From an uncultured Ruminococcus sp. (GTDB lineage Bacteria > Bacillota > Clostridia > Oscillospirales > Acutalibacteraceae), in the NCBI GenBank assembly GCA_902798755.1, contig CADBYC010000009.1, positions 58,778 to 108,084 on the forward strand: a stretch of DNA of 49,307 nucleotides, written 5' to 3'. Each line of letters begins with the position of its first letter. Within the stretch, counting starts at the first letter, position 1. This document shows, piece by piece, positions 41,141 through 49,307 of the stretch. The position numbers and the translations under genes were made by a program. Under the pieces are notes generated by a model that was given only the letters and a program-made list of their open reading frames with translations, was not told the DNA's origin and searched no databases.

Positions 41141-44077
41141 TTGATTTTAAAACGTATAATTTCACTATTATTAGTATTCATTCTGATTTCCTCTTTGACC
41201 GCCGTGTGTATCTTCGCGGATGAGGAGGATTCAGCGGGCGAGGAGGGCGCTGTCGTGGAAGAAACCGAAGAAGAGGAGACCGAAGCTCCTACCGTAGCTC
41301 CGACCCAGCCGCCGACTGAGCCGCCTAAGCCTAATCCGAAGAAGCTCGGCTATGCCGCTTACGCGAAAAAGCTCGACGAGACTGTCTATACCGATACCGA
41401 TCTGGGCGCGACCTATACCGAGGATTACACCACCTTCAAGGTTTGGTCGCCTGCCGCTGACGACGTCAAGGTCTGTATCTACAAGACAGGCTCCGACGAG
41501 GAAGAGGGTTTCAATACCATTGCCGTCAAACCGATGAAGTACTCCAAAAGCGTCGGTACATGGTACATCTCGCTCGAGGGCGACTATAAGAATATGTATT
41601 ACACCTATAAGGTGACTGTCGGCGATCAGTCCTATGAGGTCGTCGATCCTTACGCTAAGGCTGTCGGCGTGAACGGCAACCGCGGCATGATCGTCGATCT
41701 GCGCGATACCGACCCCGAGGGCTGGTCTGACGACAGCTTTACCCGAGTCAGCAACGCCGCCGACGCCATTGTCTGGGAGGTCAGCGTGCGTGACTTCTCC
41801 GCCGCCGCTTCTTCGGGCGTATCCGAAAAGAATCGCGGCAAGTTCCTTGCGTTCACCGAGACGGACACCAAGCTCAACGGCGCTGAGGACGGCGTGTCTA
41901 CCTGCGTCAGCTATTTAAAAGAGCTTGGCGTGAACTATGTACAGATCAATCCGTTCTATGATTTCGCGTCGATCGATGAAGCGCAGCCCCTTGACGAGCA
42001 GTACAACTGGGGCTATGATCCTAAGAACTACAACGTCCCCGAGGGCTCCTATTCCTCCAATCCCTACGACGGGAGAGTGCGCATCGAGGAATGTAAAAAG
42101 ATGATCCAGGCGCTCCACAGTGCGGGCATCGGCGTCATCATGGACGTCGTCTATAATCATACCTATTATTCCGAGGATTCCTTCTTCAATCAGCTTGTCC
42201 CCGGTTACTATCACCGTATCAAAGAGGACGGCACCTGGTCGAACGGCTCAGGCTGCGGAAACGACGTCGCCACCGAGCGCAAGATGGTCAGCAAATTTAT
42301 TCGTGAATCCGTCGCGTATTGGGCAAAAGAATATCATATCGACGGCTTCCGTTTTGACCTGATGGGCTTGATGGACGTCGATACGATGAACGGTATCCGT
42401 ACCGACCTCGACGCTCTGCCCGACGGCGATAAGATCATCATGTACGGCGAAGCGTGGAACATGTCCACACATGTCGGCTCAGGCACGCTCCTTGCTACGC
42501 AGGATAACCTCTATCAGCTCAGCACCCGTATCGGCGCGTTCAATGATTCAGGTCGTGACGCGATCAAAGGCTCTAACTTCAACGCGGTTGAAAAAGGCTT
42601 TGTACAGGACGGTTCTTCTAAAGGCGGTGTACGCGACGCGATCGAGGGCAGCGGCTCAGGCTGGGCAAAGATCCCCGCACAGTGCGTGAACTACGCTTCC
42701 TGTCACGATAATCTCACCTTATACGATAAGCTGACCGCTTCCGTCCATAACGACGAGAAATACACCACCCGCCGTGAAGATTTAGTCGCGATGAACCGAC
42801 TTTCCGCCGCGACGGTCCTCATGTCCCACGGCATGCCGTTCATGCTTGCGGGCGAAGAACTCGGCAGAACCAAGCAGGGTGACGAGAACTCCTACAAATC
42901 CTCTGTCGAGATCAATCAGATCGACTGGAAATCCCGCTATCGCTTCACTTCTCTGACCGACTATTATCAAGGCTTGATCAAGATCCGCAAGGCGATTCCC
43001 GCTTTGCGTGACGCGACAGGCAAAAACTCCACGATCGAATACCTCGATGCTTCCGAAAAGAACACCATCGCGTATTCCGTCACAGGCGAAGGTTCACCTT
43101 CCCTTGTCGTCGCCCTCAACGGCGATCCCGACAAAAGCGCCAAGGTCACATTACCTGACGGCGACTGGGTGATCCTTGCCGACGACCACCGCGCGGGATT
43201 ATCCTCTTTAGGTACTGCGAGCGGTTCTGTCAACATTGATTCCACTTCCGCGCTGATTTTAGTCGACGCGGAGAGCTTTGCACAGATCGAGCAGACCGCC
43301 GACGAATGTCTTTTGTATATCCGCTATAAGGATAAGAAGAACGATAACGCGATCGTATGCGAAGAGCGTCTGACGGGCGCGATGAAAGCGAGCTACGTTG
43401 CGAATACCCCCTCAGCGATCCTGTTCAACTATAATATCCTTTCACAGAAAGCGTTGTCAGGTACTTTCTCGAAACCGTTTGATATCATCGACGTCAGCTG
43501 CGAATCCTACGAGGGCGATTACTCCACCGTCACGATCAAGTATCTTGACGAAGAGGACAAGCCGATCACCAACACCGTCGTGATGTCCAACCGCGTCGGT
43601 CAGCAGTATTTCACCCCGACTATCCCCGGCGTGAAAGGCTTTGCGCTCGATCTCGATAACCTGCCCGAAAACGGCGCGGGCAAATATACCGAAGACCCTA
43701 TCGAGGTCGTCTACCGTTTCCATAAAGCGGACTCCCCGAAAGAAGAGGACGGCGAATTTACCTGCGCCGCCAATGTGATCTATTTAGCGGAGGACGGCAG
43801 TATCCTTGAGCTGAAATCCTACAAAGGCGTAGAGGGCGACAAGCTTGAGATCGATAATATGGAATTCGACGGCTACGAATACTATGATATCTCTAACGAA
43901 AACGCCCTTTTCGACAAAACCGAGCTGAACGTGCTTCTCTATTACCAGAAGCCGAAAGCGAACTATCTGATCTATCTGCTCATCGCGGGCGGTGTGATCC
44001 TGCTGCTCGGCGGTATCGCTGTTTTCATCGGCGCTTCGAAAAAGCGCAAGATGAACGCGATCGATATCGAAGAATAA
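41141..44077 (+). CDS. Membrane-anchored secreted pullulanase (GH13)
   Basis: The start is TTG 41141 (LILKRIISLLLVFILISSLT, signal peptide). The 978-aa protein has an acidic Pro/Thr linker, an N-terminal CBM48-like domain (about 80-185), the type I pullulanase motif YNWGYDP (about 287), the GH13 regions DVVYNHTY (334), GFRFDLMG (nucleophile Asp about 404), YGEAWN (general acid about 436) and SCHDN (about 522), MucBP-like domains (VTIKYLDEEDKPI, about 796) and a C-terminal membrane helix (YLIYLLIAGGVILLLGGIAV, about 941) followed by KKRK. It should debranch alpha-1,6 links at the outer membrane face. It has no dockerin. Confidence 0.92.
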   Translation: MILKRIISLLLVFILISSLTAVCIFADEEDSAGEEGAVVEETEEEETEAPTVAPTQPPTEPPKPNPKKLGYAAYAKKLDETVYTDTDLGATYTEDYTTFKVWSPAADDVKVCIYKTGSDEEEGFNTIAVKPMKYSKSVGTWYISLEGDYKNMYYTYKVTVGDQSYEVVDPYAKAVGVNGNRGMIVDLRDTDPEGWSDDSFTRVSNAADAIVWEVSVRDFSAAASSGVSEKNRGKFLAFTETDTKLNGAEDGVSTCVSYLKELGVNYVQINPFYDFASIDEAQPLDEQYNWGYDPKNYNVPEGSYSSNPYDGRVRIEECKKMIQALHSAGIGVIMDVVYNHTYYSEDSFFNQLVPGYYHRIKEDGTWSNGSGCGNDVATERKMVSKFIRESVAYWAKEYHIDGFRFDLMGLMDVDTMNGIRTDLDALPDGDKIIMYGEAWNMSTHVGSGTLLATQDNLYQLSTRIGAFNDSGRDAIKGSNFNAVEKGFVQDGSSKGGVRDAIEGSGSGWAKIPAQCVNYASCHDNLTLYDKLTASVHNDEKYTTRREDLVAMNRLSAATVLMSHGMPFMLAGEELGRTKQGDENSYKSSVEINQIDWKSRYRFTSLTDYYQGLIKIRKAIPALRDATGKNSTIEYLDASEKNTIAYSVTGEGSPSLVVALNGDPDKSAKVTLPDGDWVILADDHRAGLSSLGTASGSVNIDSTSALILVDAESFAQIEQTADECLLYIRYKDKKNDNAIVCEERLTGAMKASYVANTPSAILFNYNILSQKALSGTFSKPFDIIDVSCESYEGDYSTVTIKYLDEEDKPITNTVVMSNRVGQQYFTPTIPGVKGFALDLDNLPENGAGKYTEDPIEVVYRFHKADSPKEEDGEFTCAANVIYLAEDGSILELKSYKGVEGDKLEIDNMEFDGYEYYDISNENALFDKTELNVLLYYQKPKANYLIYLLIAGGVILLLGGIAVFIGASKKRKMNAIDIEE

Positions 44078-44105
44078 ACCCAATCAAGTGAATAGTTGAA
44101 GTTTG

Positions 44106-44152
44106 ATCGCTTCTGAGATGATGTTTTGATCTGATCTCAGAAGCGATTTTCT
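44106..44152 (+). terminator. Terminator of the membrane-anchored pullulanase gene
   Basis: A perfect 14-bp stem ATCGCTTCTGAGAT / ATCTCAGAAGCGAT followed by TTTTCTTA. Confidence 0.85.
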
Positions 44153-44243
44153 TATACGCAACAGAGAGATGAGGTGATAATTTCGGTCGATGTCCTCTTT
44201 GGAACAACAGAACGGATAGATTAATGCAAAACTTAGAATAAAT

Positions 44244-44260
44244 ATTACGAATATCGTAAT
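44244..44260. promoter_or_regulatory. Palindromic operator-like site upstream of the XRE regulator
   Basis: ATTACGA-ATA-TCGTAAT is a perfect inverted repeat, 60 bp before the regulator gene. ACGATATATG (44287-44296) follows, and the same 10-mer occurs upstream of the first pullulanase (41082-41091). Autoregulation by the XRE protein is plausible. Confidence 0.55.
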
Positions 44261-44319
44261 AATATTACAATTATAAGAAAATGCTAACGATATATGTTAT
44301 ATTCGAATGGGGCGATGTA

Positions 44320-44547
44320 ATGATTAGAGTGAAACTGTCGACATTGTTGGGAGAAAAAAGAATGACACAGGCGGAGCTTGCTCGCAAGACCGGTATTCGT
44401 CCTGCAACAATCAATGAAATGTACCACGAGCTCTGCGAGCGCGTGAATCTGGAACATCTTGATTTGATTTGCGAGGCGCTGCAATGCGACATCTCCGACT
44501 TGCTGAAATATGAACCCAATCTCATCAAAATCGTAAAAAAGCAGTGA
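44320..44547 (+). CDS. XRE/Cro family transcriptional regulator
   Basis: The start is the ATG at 44320 (MIRVKLSTLLGEKRMTQAEL) behind GGGGCGATG; the longer frame from 44281 is less likely. The 75-aa protein is a single helix-turn-helix of the short YozG/Cro type (MTQAELARKTGIRPATINEM, LDLICEALQCDISDLLKYEP). It sits between the two pullulanase genes and behind a palindrome, so local control of starch genes or autoregulation is a reasonable inference. Confidence 0.88.
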   Translation: MIRVKLSTLLGEKRMTQAELARKTGIRPATINEMYHELCERVNLEHLDLICEALQCDISDLLKYEPNLIKIVKKQ

Positions 44548-44644
44548 TGCAGTCACATGCTGTTTTTACGTTGATTATTTTGTGTTAAATTGCTTTATAT
44601 AAGCAACTTAGAATGATCCAATATAATCTTAAGGAGGAAAACGC

Positions 44645-47600
44645 ATGAAAAAAACAAGAAGAATCATATCCCTGCTTCTGTGCGTAGCGCTTGTTGTTTC
44701 GATGATGTCCGTAGCGGTATTCTCCGCTTCCGCGGCAACCAATCCCTACAGCGATGCGGCTATGGCGCTGGACGCGGAATATGCCTATGACGGCGAGCTG
44801 GGCGCGATCTACAGCCCCGACGCCACCACCTTCAAGGTGTGGGCGCCGCTGGCGACAGAGGTCAAGCTCAACCGCTATGCGACCGGCTCCGATGACGAAG
44901 AAGGCGCACAGGATCTCGGCACTGTCGAGATGGAAAAGCTGATGGACGGTGAAAAGTGGACAGGCGTATGGACAGCCACCGTTGACGGCGACATCGTCAA
45001 CACCTACTACACCTACTCCATCACCAACCCCAACCACATCTACAATTCAACCGCCACCAAAACAGTCGAAACTCAGGACGTCTATTCCTACGCTGTCGGC
45101 GTGAACGGCAACCGCTCCATGGTCGTCGATCTGAAGAACACCGACCCCGAAGGCTGGGATAACGACACCCACGTCTTTACCGACGAGCAGACCGATGCGA
45201 TCATCTGGGAAGTTCATGTCAAGGACTTTTCCTATGCGGAGAACTCCGGCGTCAGCGACGCGAACCGCGGTAAGTTCCTCGGCTTCACCGAGACCGGCAC
45301 TACCCTCGACAATGAGGGCGTGATCTCCACGGGTATCGACTACTTAAAGAGCCTCGGCGTTACCCACGTCCAGATCAACCCGATGTATGACTTTGCGACC
45401 ATCGACGAGTCCGGTGATCCCACTCAGTTCAACTGGGGCTACGATCCCAAGAACTACGGCGTTCCCGAGGGTTCTTATTCTACGAACCCCTACGACGGTA
45501 ACGTTCGTATCAACGAGTGCAAGCAGATGATCAAGGCGCTCCATGAAGCCGGTATCGGCGTCATCATGGACGTTGTTTACAACCACACCTATTCCGTGGA
45601 CTCCTGCTTTACCGCGGCAGTCCCCGAGTACTATTACAGAATGACTGCCGACGGCGGCTACAGCCAGCAGTCCGGCTGCGGCAACGACACTGCCTCCGAG
45701 CGTGCCATGTACCGCAAGTATATGCGCGAAATGCTCAAGTACTGGACCGAAGAGTACCACATCGACGGCTATCGTTTCGACCTGATGGGCGTACACGACG
45801 GCGAAACCATGAACATGATCCGCGACGATATGGACGAGATCGATCCCCGAATCGTGATGTACGGCGAAGGCTGGGCAGGCGACACCGTATACGATCCCAC
45901 TACCTGCAGCGGTACTGCTACCTTCATGACCACTCAGGGCAACTCTGCTCTGCTCTCTACCCGTATCGGTTTCTTCAATGACCAGATCCGTGACGCGATC
46001 AAGGGTAACGTATTCCATAAGGAAGAGGGCGGTTTTGTACAGAACGTCAAGACCTCCGCACCCGGCGTCAACTTCGGTATCCGCGCGAATACCGTCGGTA
46101 AGTCAAGATGGCACGCGGTCACTCCCGAACAGTGCCTGACCTATGCTTCCTGCCACGATAACTACACGCTGTACGATAAGCTCGCTTATGTTGATCAGGG
46201 CGGTACGATCTCCAATTATCGCCAGCGCTTTGCTGACGTTGTCAAGCAGAACAAGCTTACCGGCGCGATCATCAGCACCTGCCAGGGTATGGACTTCCTG
46301 CTCGCAGGTGAAGAGATGGGTCGATCTAAGGACGGCGACGAGAACTCCTACAAGAGTGCCGCTACTCTGAATATGATCGACTGGTCGCTCTTAAAGACCA
46401 ACGCTGATATCGTATCCTACTACAGAGGTATGTTCGAGCTGAGGGAGGCGTTCTCTCCCTTTACCGCCAGCGTCACAGAGGCTGACGGCGGCAACTACAA
46501 GTATAATTTCGATACTTCCGCTACCGGTTCCGTGAACCCGATCGCTTATACTTCCGTGAACCCGATCGCTTATACCATTGATAATAAGACCGAGGGCGAA
46601 TGGAGCAAGGTCGTCGTTATCTACAACGGCACTAATATTGAGAAGAATTACAGATTCACCAAGGCTACCTCCGGCGTTACCGATAATTCCGAGTGGGTCA
46701 TCGTCGCCAACGATCAGGTCGCGGGCGTTCAGAGCCTCGGCGAAGTAAAGGGCAAGACCTTTACCGTACCCGCGTACTCCGCTTTGGTCGCTGTTGACAA
46801 GAGCTCCTTTGAGGAAGTCGCTCTCCAGTCTGATTTCTCTACGCTGACGATCAACAGCATTCACGAGAAGACCGGTGAGATCCTCTCCACCAATACCCTA
46901 ATCGGCAAGCCCGGCGAGGGTTATTCCGTAGAGCCCGACGGTTCTATCCCGATGGAATATGAGCTCAACTCCGTAGAGGGCAACACCACCGGTACCTTTA
47001 CCGCTGAGCCTCAGACCGTTACCTTCAAGTATGTCGATTATATTCCCGAGAGATTCCGTGCTCCTCAGGGCGACGTCAACGGCGACGGCGTTGTAGACCT
47101 TCTCGACGCGACAATGCTCCAGAGATATGACGCACATATGGTCAAGCTCTCTGACGAACAGGTCGCTTGCGGCGATTATGATCAGAACGGTATTACCGAT
47201 ATTGCCGACGTCGTTCTGCTCCAGCGTTATCTCGCCGGCATGATCGACTCTACCTACACTGTCACCGCCCGTTATCTCGGCAGACAGGACGACGGTTCTG
47301 TCAAATCGATCAGCACCGCTACTGTTACTAAGTATCGCTACGGTCAGGAGTACACCACTGCTCCGCAGACCATCGCTTACTATAAGCTCGACGAAATGCC
47401 CGCTAACGCTTCCGGTATCGTCAACAAGAAGATCGTAGTTAACTACTGGTATTCCTACAGCGTAGCAAGCCCGAAGATGCACGTCAAGCACAGCGGCGAT
47501 CAGACTTGGGCGCCTAACCTCTGGGCATGGGCATATGACGGCTCAGGACAGGCGATCAACTGCTACGACGGTTGGCCGGGTCTCCAGCTTTCCAATCCCG

Positions 47601-47839
47601 ATGAGGACGGCTGGTACAATGTGACCTTCCCGATCCCGGGCGGTTTGAACTACTACTTCATCATCAGCAATAACGGCAACCCACAGACTAAGGACTACGG
47701 CGTAGTAGGTGGCGAGAATGTCGGTATCTCCTATGACGATTATCCCGAGATCTGGGTCGTTATCCAGGATGATCTGGTAGGCAAGAACAACGGCGACTGG
47801 TGTAAGTATTACAACTACAACCCCGATCTTGAAAACTAA
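44645..47839 (+). CDS. Secreted pullulanase (GH13) with internal dockerin and CBM26-like module
   Basis: The 1064-aa protein has a signal peptide (MKKTRRIISLLLCVALVVSM), a CBM48-like domain (about 50-150), FNWGYDP, the GH13 motifs DVVYNHTY (308), GYRFDLMG (about 372), YGEGWA (about 405) and SCHDN (about 503), a type I dockerin (about 808-862: GDVNGDGVVDLLDATMLQRY and GDYDQNGITDIADVVLLQRY), and a C-terminal CBM26-like module (about 955-1064: YDGWPGLQLSN, DGWYNVTFPIPG, YYFIISNNGNPQTKDYG). The dockerin should place it in a cell-surface amylosome. An AAGGAGG ribosome site and -10 TATAAT (44622-44627) precede it. Confidence 0.94.
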   Translation: MKKTRRIISLLLCVALVVSMMSVAVFSASAATNPYSDAAMALDAEYAYDGELGAIYSPDATTFKVWAPLATEVKLNRYATGSDDEEGAQDLGTVEMEKLMDGEKWTGVWTATVDGDIVNTYYTYSITNPNHIYNSTATKTVETQDVYSYAVGVNGNRSMVVDLKNTDPEGWDNDTHVFTDEQTDAIIWEVHVKDFSYAENSGVSDANRGKFLGFTETGTTLDNEGVISTGIDYLKSLGVTHVQINPMYDFATIDESGDPTQFNWGYDPKNYGVPEGSYSTNPYDGNVRINECKQMIKALHEAGIGVIMDVVYNHTYSVDSCFTAAVPEYYYRMTADGGYSQQSGCGNDTASERAMYRKYMREMLKYWTEEYHIDGYRFDLMGVHDGETMNMIRDDMDEIDPRIVMYGEGWAGDTVYDPTTCSGTATFMTTQGNSALLSTRIGFFNDQIRDAIKGNVFHKEEGGFVQNVKTSAPGVNFGIRANTVGKSRWHAVTPEQCLTYASCHDNYTLYDKLAYVDQGGTISNYRQRFADVVKQNKLTGAIISTCQGMDFLLAGEEMGRSKDGDENSYKSAATLNMIDWSLLKTNADIVSYYRGMFELREAFSPFTASVTEADGGNYKYNFDTSATGSVNPIAYTSVNPIAYTIDNKTEGEWSKVVVIYNGTNIEKNYRFTKATSGVTDNSEWVIVANDQVAGVQSLGEVKGKTFTVPAYSALVAVDKSSFEEVALQSDFSTLTINSIHEKTGEILSTNTLIGKPGEGYSVEPDGSIPMEYELNSVEGNTTGTFTAEPQTVTFKYVDYIPERFRAPQGDVNGDGVVDLLDATMLQRYDAHMVKLSDEQVACGDYDQNGITDIADVVLLQRYLAGMIDSTYTVTARYLGRQDDGSVKSISTATVTKYRYGQEYTTAPQTIAYYKLDEMPANASGIVNKKIVVNYWYSYSVASPKMHVKHSGDQTWAPNLWAWAYDGSGQAINCYDGWPGLQLSNPDEDGWYNVTFPIPGGLNYYFIISNNGNPQTKDYGVVGGENVGISYDDYPEIWVVIQDDLVGKNNGDWCKYYNYNPDLEN
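46528..46575 (+). repeat. In-frame 24-bp tandem duplication inside the dockerin pullulanase
   Basis: The 24-nt unit beginning TTCCGTGAACCCGATCGCTT is repeated exactly once (46528-46551 and 46552-46575), giving the protein segment SVNPIAYTSVNPIAYT. The identity suggests a recent duplication, in the region after the catalytic barrel. Confidence 0.9.
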
Positions 47840-47852
47840 GTTTCATTTATTT

Positions 47853-47883
47853 GAGCCCATTCGCAAGAATGGGCTCTTTTTCT
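47853..47883 (+). terminator. Terminator of the dockerin pullulanase gene
   Basis: GAGCCCATTC-GCAA-GAATGGGCTC followed by TTTTTCT. Confidence 0.9.
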
Positions 47884-47893
47884 GCCTGACAAC

Positions 47894-47922
47894 TTGACAA
47901 AAGGCGCTGTCTGTAGTTTAAT
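47894..47922 (+). promoter_or_regulatory. Promoter of thrH
   Basis: TTGACA (47894-47899), 17 bp, TTTAAT (47917-47922). Confidence 0.7.
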
Positions 47923-47982
47923 GATATTGTAATCATTTCGAGAGATTTCTTGAACAATTCTTTTTAAAGGAAGGTAAACACC

Positions 47983-48582
47983 ATGAATGTTGTATGTTTG
48001 GATTTAGAAGGCGTATTGGTACCCGAGATATGGATCGCGTTCGCCGAGGCTTCGGGTATTCCCGAGCTCAAGCGCACCACTCGCGACGAGCCTGATTATG
48101 ACAAGTTGATGAAATATCGTCTTGATATCCTTGAACAGCACGGCTTAGGTCTGAAAGAGATCCAGGAGACCATCGCTAAGATCGATCCCATGCCCGGCGC
48201 AAAGGAGTTTTTGGATGAGCTTCGCGCTACTACGCAGGCGATCATTCTCAGTGATACATTCTCTCAGTTCGCAAAGCCCCTGATGGAGAAGCTCGGCTGG
48301 CCCACTATCTTCTGCAATGAGCTGATTGTTGACGAGAACGGCAAGATCACCGATTACAAGCTCCGCTGCGAAAAGACCAAGCTGACTACCGTCCGCGCGC
48401 TCCAGTCCTGCGGCTTTGATACCATCGCATCGGGCGACAGCTTCAATGACCTTGCCATGATCCAAGCGAGCAAGGCGGGCTTCCTGTTCCGCGCTCCTGA
48501 CAGTATCAAAGCGGATTATCCCGAGATCCCTGCCTGCGATACTTACGACGAGCTCTTGTCCCTGATCAAAGCGGCTCTGTAA
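47983..48582 (+). CDS. thrH: Phosphoserine phosphatase / homoserine phosphotransferase ThrH
   Basis: ThrH is a HAD enzyme that dephosphorylates phosphoserine and can transfer the phosphate to homoserine, linking serine and threonine synthesis. The 199-aa protein matches the family closely at the N-terminus (VVCLDLEGVLVPEIWIAFAE; catalytic Asp/Glu pair in CLDLEG). It also has ILSDTFSQFAKPLM and ASGDSFNDLAMI. The AAAGGAAGG ribosome site is strong. It is a monocistronic gene flanked by terminators. Confidence 0.93.
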   Translation: MNVVCLDLEGVLVPEIWIAFAEASGIPELKRTTRDEPDYDKLMKYRLDILEQHGLGLKEIQETIAKIDPMPGAKEFLDELRATTQAIILSDTFSQFAKPLMEKLGWPTIFCNELIVDENGKITDYKLRCEKTKLTTVRALQSCGFDTIASGDSFNDLAMIQASKAGFLFRAPDSIKADYPEIPACDTYDELLSLIKAAL

Positions 48583-48623
48583 TCTACTGAATATAAGGGA
48601 GGGACTTGATCCTCTCTATAAAG

Positions 48624-48652
48624 AAAAAGCACCTCGCTTGAGGTGCTTTTTG
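48624..48652. terminator. Bidirectional terminator between thrH and the ECF gene
   Basis: AAAAAGCACCTC-GCTT-GAGGTGCTTTTT, with an A-run on one side and a T-run on the other, between two convergent genes. Confidence 0.88.
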
Positions 48653-49207
48653 TTATGTCTTGATGACTTTGATGCGTTTTAACAGCGGCTTGATCAGTCT
48701 AGTTATCAGCACTTCGATCACGCCGAACGGTATCAGTACCGCCGCGCGGTATAACAGCAGAGTAGGGTAGGGGATGTTCATCATGCCGCTCAGCACCAGC
48801 GTAATCAGCGGCAAAGCGCATAGCACCAGTACCGCCGCCTTTGCAATGATGATATCCTTTAGGTTGAATTCGCTTTGATATAGGATAACGCCGTAGATGA
48901 TACCCTCCCATACATAGCAGGCAGTAAGCGCGGGATTCATCGAGAACGCGGTCGGATTTGCCAAGATGATCGACAGGATATCTCCCGCTCCCGATACGAT
49001 CGCCGCGCATACGGGACCGTAGAGATACGCCGTGATGACGATAGGGATAAAGGAGAATCCGATCTTGACGAACGGCATGATCGCCAATGTGAAGTTGGTG
49101 AAGATACCGAGGATCACTCTCAGCGCCAGCATCATCGCGCAGATCGCGAGCGTCTGCACGTGGGTCAGCTCCTTTGACGAAGCCGCGAATTTTCTTAAAT
49201 AAGACAT
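48653..49207 (-). CDS. folT: Folate-type ECF transporter S component
   Basis: The start is the ATG at 49207 (MSYLRKFAASSKELTHVQTL), 8 nt after AAGGAGG. The 184-aa protein has five or six membrane helices and the ECF S-component pattern (ALRVILGIFTNFTLAIMPFV, KIGFSFIPIVITAYLYGPVC, GAGDILSI), closest in appearance to the FolT group. It would bind folates and dock on a shared EcfAAT module encoded elsewhere. The leader carries an SD-sequestering design and a THF-riboswitch-like end, in line with folate. Confidence 0.82.
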   Translation of the reverse strand: MSYLRKFAASSKELTHVQTLAICAMMLALRVILGIFTNFTLAIMPFVKIGFSFIPIVITAYLYGPVCAAIVSGAGDILSIILANPTAFSMNPALTACYVWEGIIYGVILYQSEFNLKDIIIAKAAVLVLCALPLITLVLSGMMNIPYPTLLLYRAAVLIPFGVIEVLITRLIKPLLKRIKVIKT

Positions 49208-49215
49208 AAAAATAA

Positions 49216-49307
49216 CCTCCTTGTGCATCTCTTCGGCACACATCGTGTGTCCTATCGCATAAGGAGGATTCCGTATGCAACAGCGGGATGCAAAGAATAC
49301 ACCGCAG
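49216..49307 (-). promoter_or_regulatory. 3' end of a probable THF riboswitch with SD-sequestering platform
   Basis: On the minus strand the window begins CTGCGGTGTATTCTTTGCAT followed by CCCGCTG, which resembles the 3' end of the THF (folate) riboswitch (GCGGTGAATC...TTGCATCCGCTC). Downstream, CCTCCTT (complement of 49261-49267) can pair exactly with the Shine-Dalgarno AAGGAGG (complement of 49216-49222), closing a hairpin with the inner stem GGACACAC / GTGTGCC. The 5' part of the aptamer lies outside the window. Confidence 0.6.

Noticed and set aside
44281-44319. Start of the XRE regulator at 44281
   Set aside because: The extra 13 residues precede the HTH domain, overlap the putative promoter region, and lack a ribosome site; ATG 44320 has GGGGCGATG upstream.

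Overview
The window looks like a chromosomal segment of a spore-forming, anaerobic gut Firmicute of the Ruminococcaceae/Oscillospiraceae. The evidence is Clostridia-type housekeeping operons, Prp-processed L27, Rex, a 29-aa SpoVM, type I dockerins, and two secreted pullulanases, one carrying a dockerin and a CBM26-like module. This resembles the starch-degrading, amylosome-bearing Ruminococcus bromii group. The species is an inference, and the genome here is more GC-rich by eye than R. bromii itself.

Layout. 1-266: RNA-gene-like debris. 267-7640: housekeeping genes lgt-folD, rplU-prp-rpmA (with L21 leader), obgE-mrnC, a YitT-family protein, and rpsF-ssb-rpsR. 7750-27730: an accessory region with two convergent, paralogous operons and a third one. 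Operon 1 (+) is a 1721-aa secreted modular protein, a 50-aa Gly-rich peptide and an LRR-dockerin protein. Operon 2 (-) is a 2511-aa secreted modular protein, a 48-aa Gly-rich peptide, an LRR-dockerin protein and a lipoprotein. The third operon, divergent from operon 2, encodes a PqqD-like protein, an S24/S26-like Ser-His peptidase, an HprK-fold protein with a degenerate P-loop, and an ABC exporter. 27752-31783: rex, icd, acn (all -). 32391-35932: typA, a DEDDh exonuclease with Cys pairs, and a small sigma-region-4 pair. 36132-40961: a GT-C-like membrane protein, a Cys-rich small protein, pgeF, an RluA-type synthase, spoVM and a LysM protein. 41141-47839: a membrane-anchored pullulanase, an XRE regulator, and a dockerin pullulanase. 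47983-49307: thrH, then a folT-like ECF S component preceded by what looks like the end of a THF riboswitch cut by the window edge.

Main candidate for an undescribed system: the two giant-protein operons share a double-palindrome operator, a leader block, the RBS and the signal peptide. Each encodes a tiny peptide with a common N-terminal pattern and a Gly-run/Pro-Phe tail, absent from ordinary gene calls, and has an 11-bp-stem hairpin at the same place. Together with the adjacent PqqD/peptidase/HprK-like/ABC operon this suggests a peptide maturation and export system (RiPP-like, without a radical SAM enzyme or cyclase in view) coupled to cell-surface starch-binding proteins. The function is inference; the shared architecture is directly visible.

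Intergenic DNA is full of two kinds of short repeats: roughly 160-bp MITE-like elements with 'GGCTCCCTTT...AAAGGGAG' or 'CCTTCCCCT' ends, and about ten copies of a 40-bp 'GTCATTGCGA...TGGCAATCTCAACCGATT' element.
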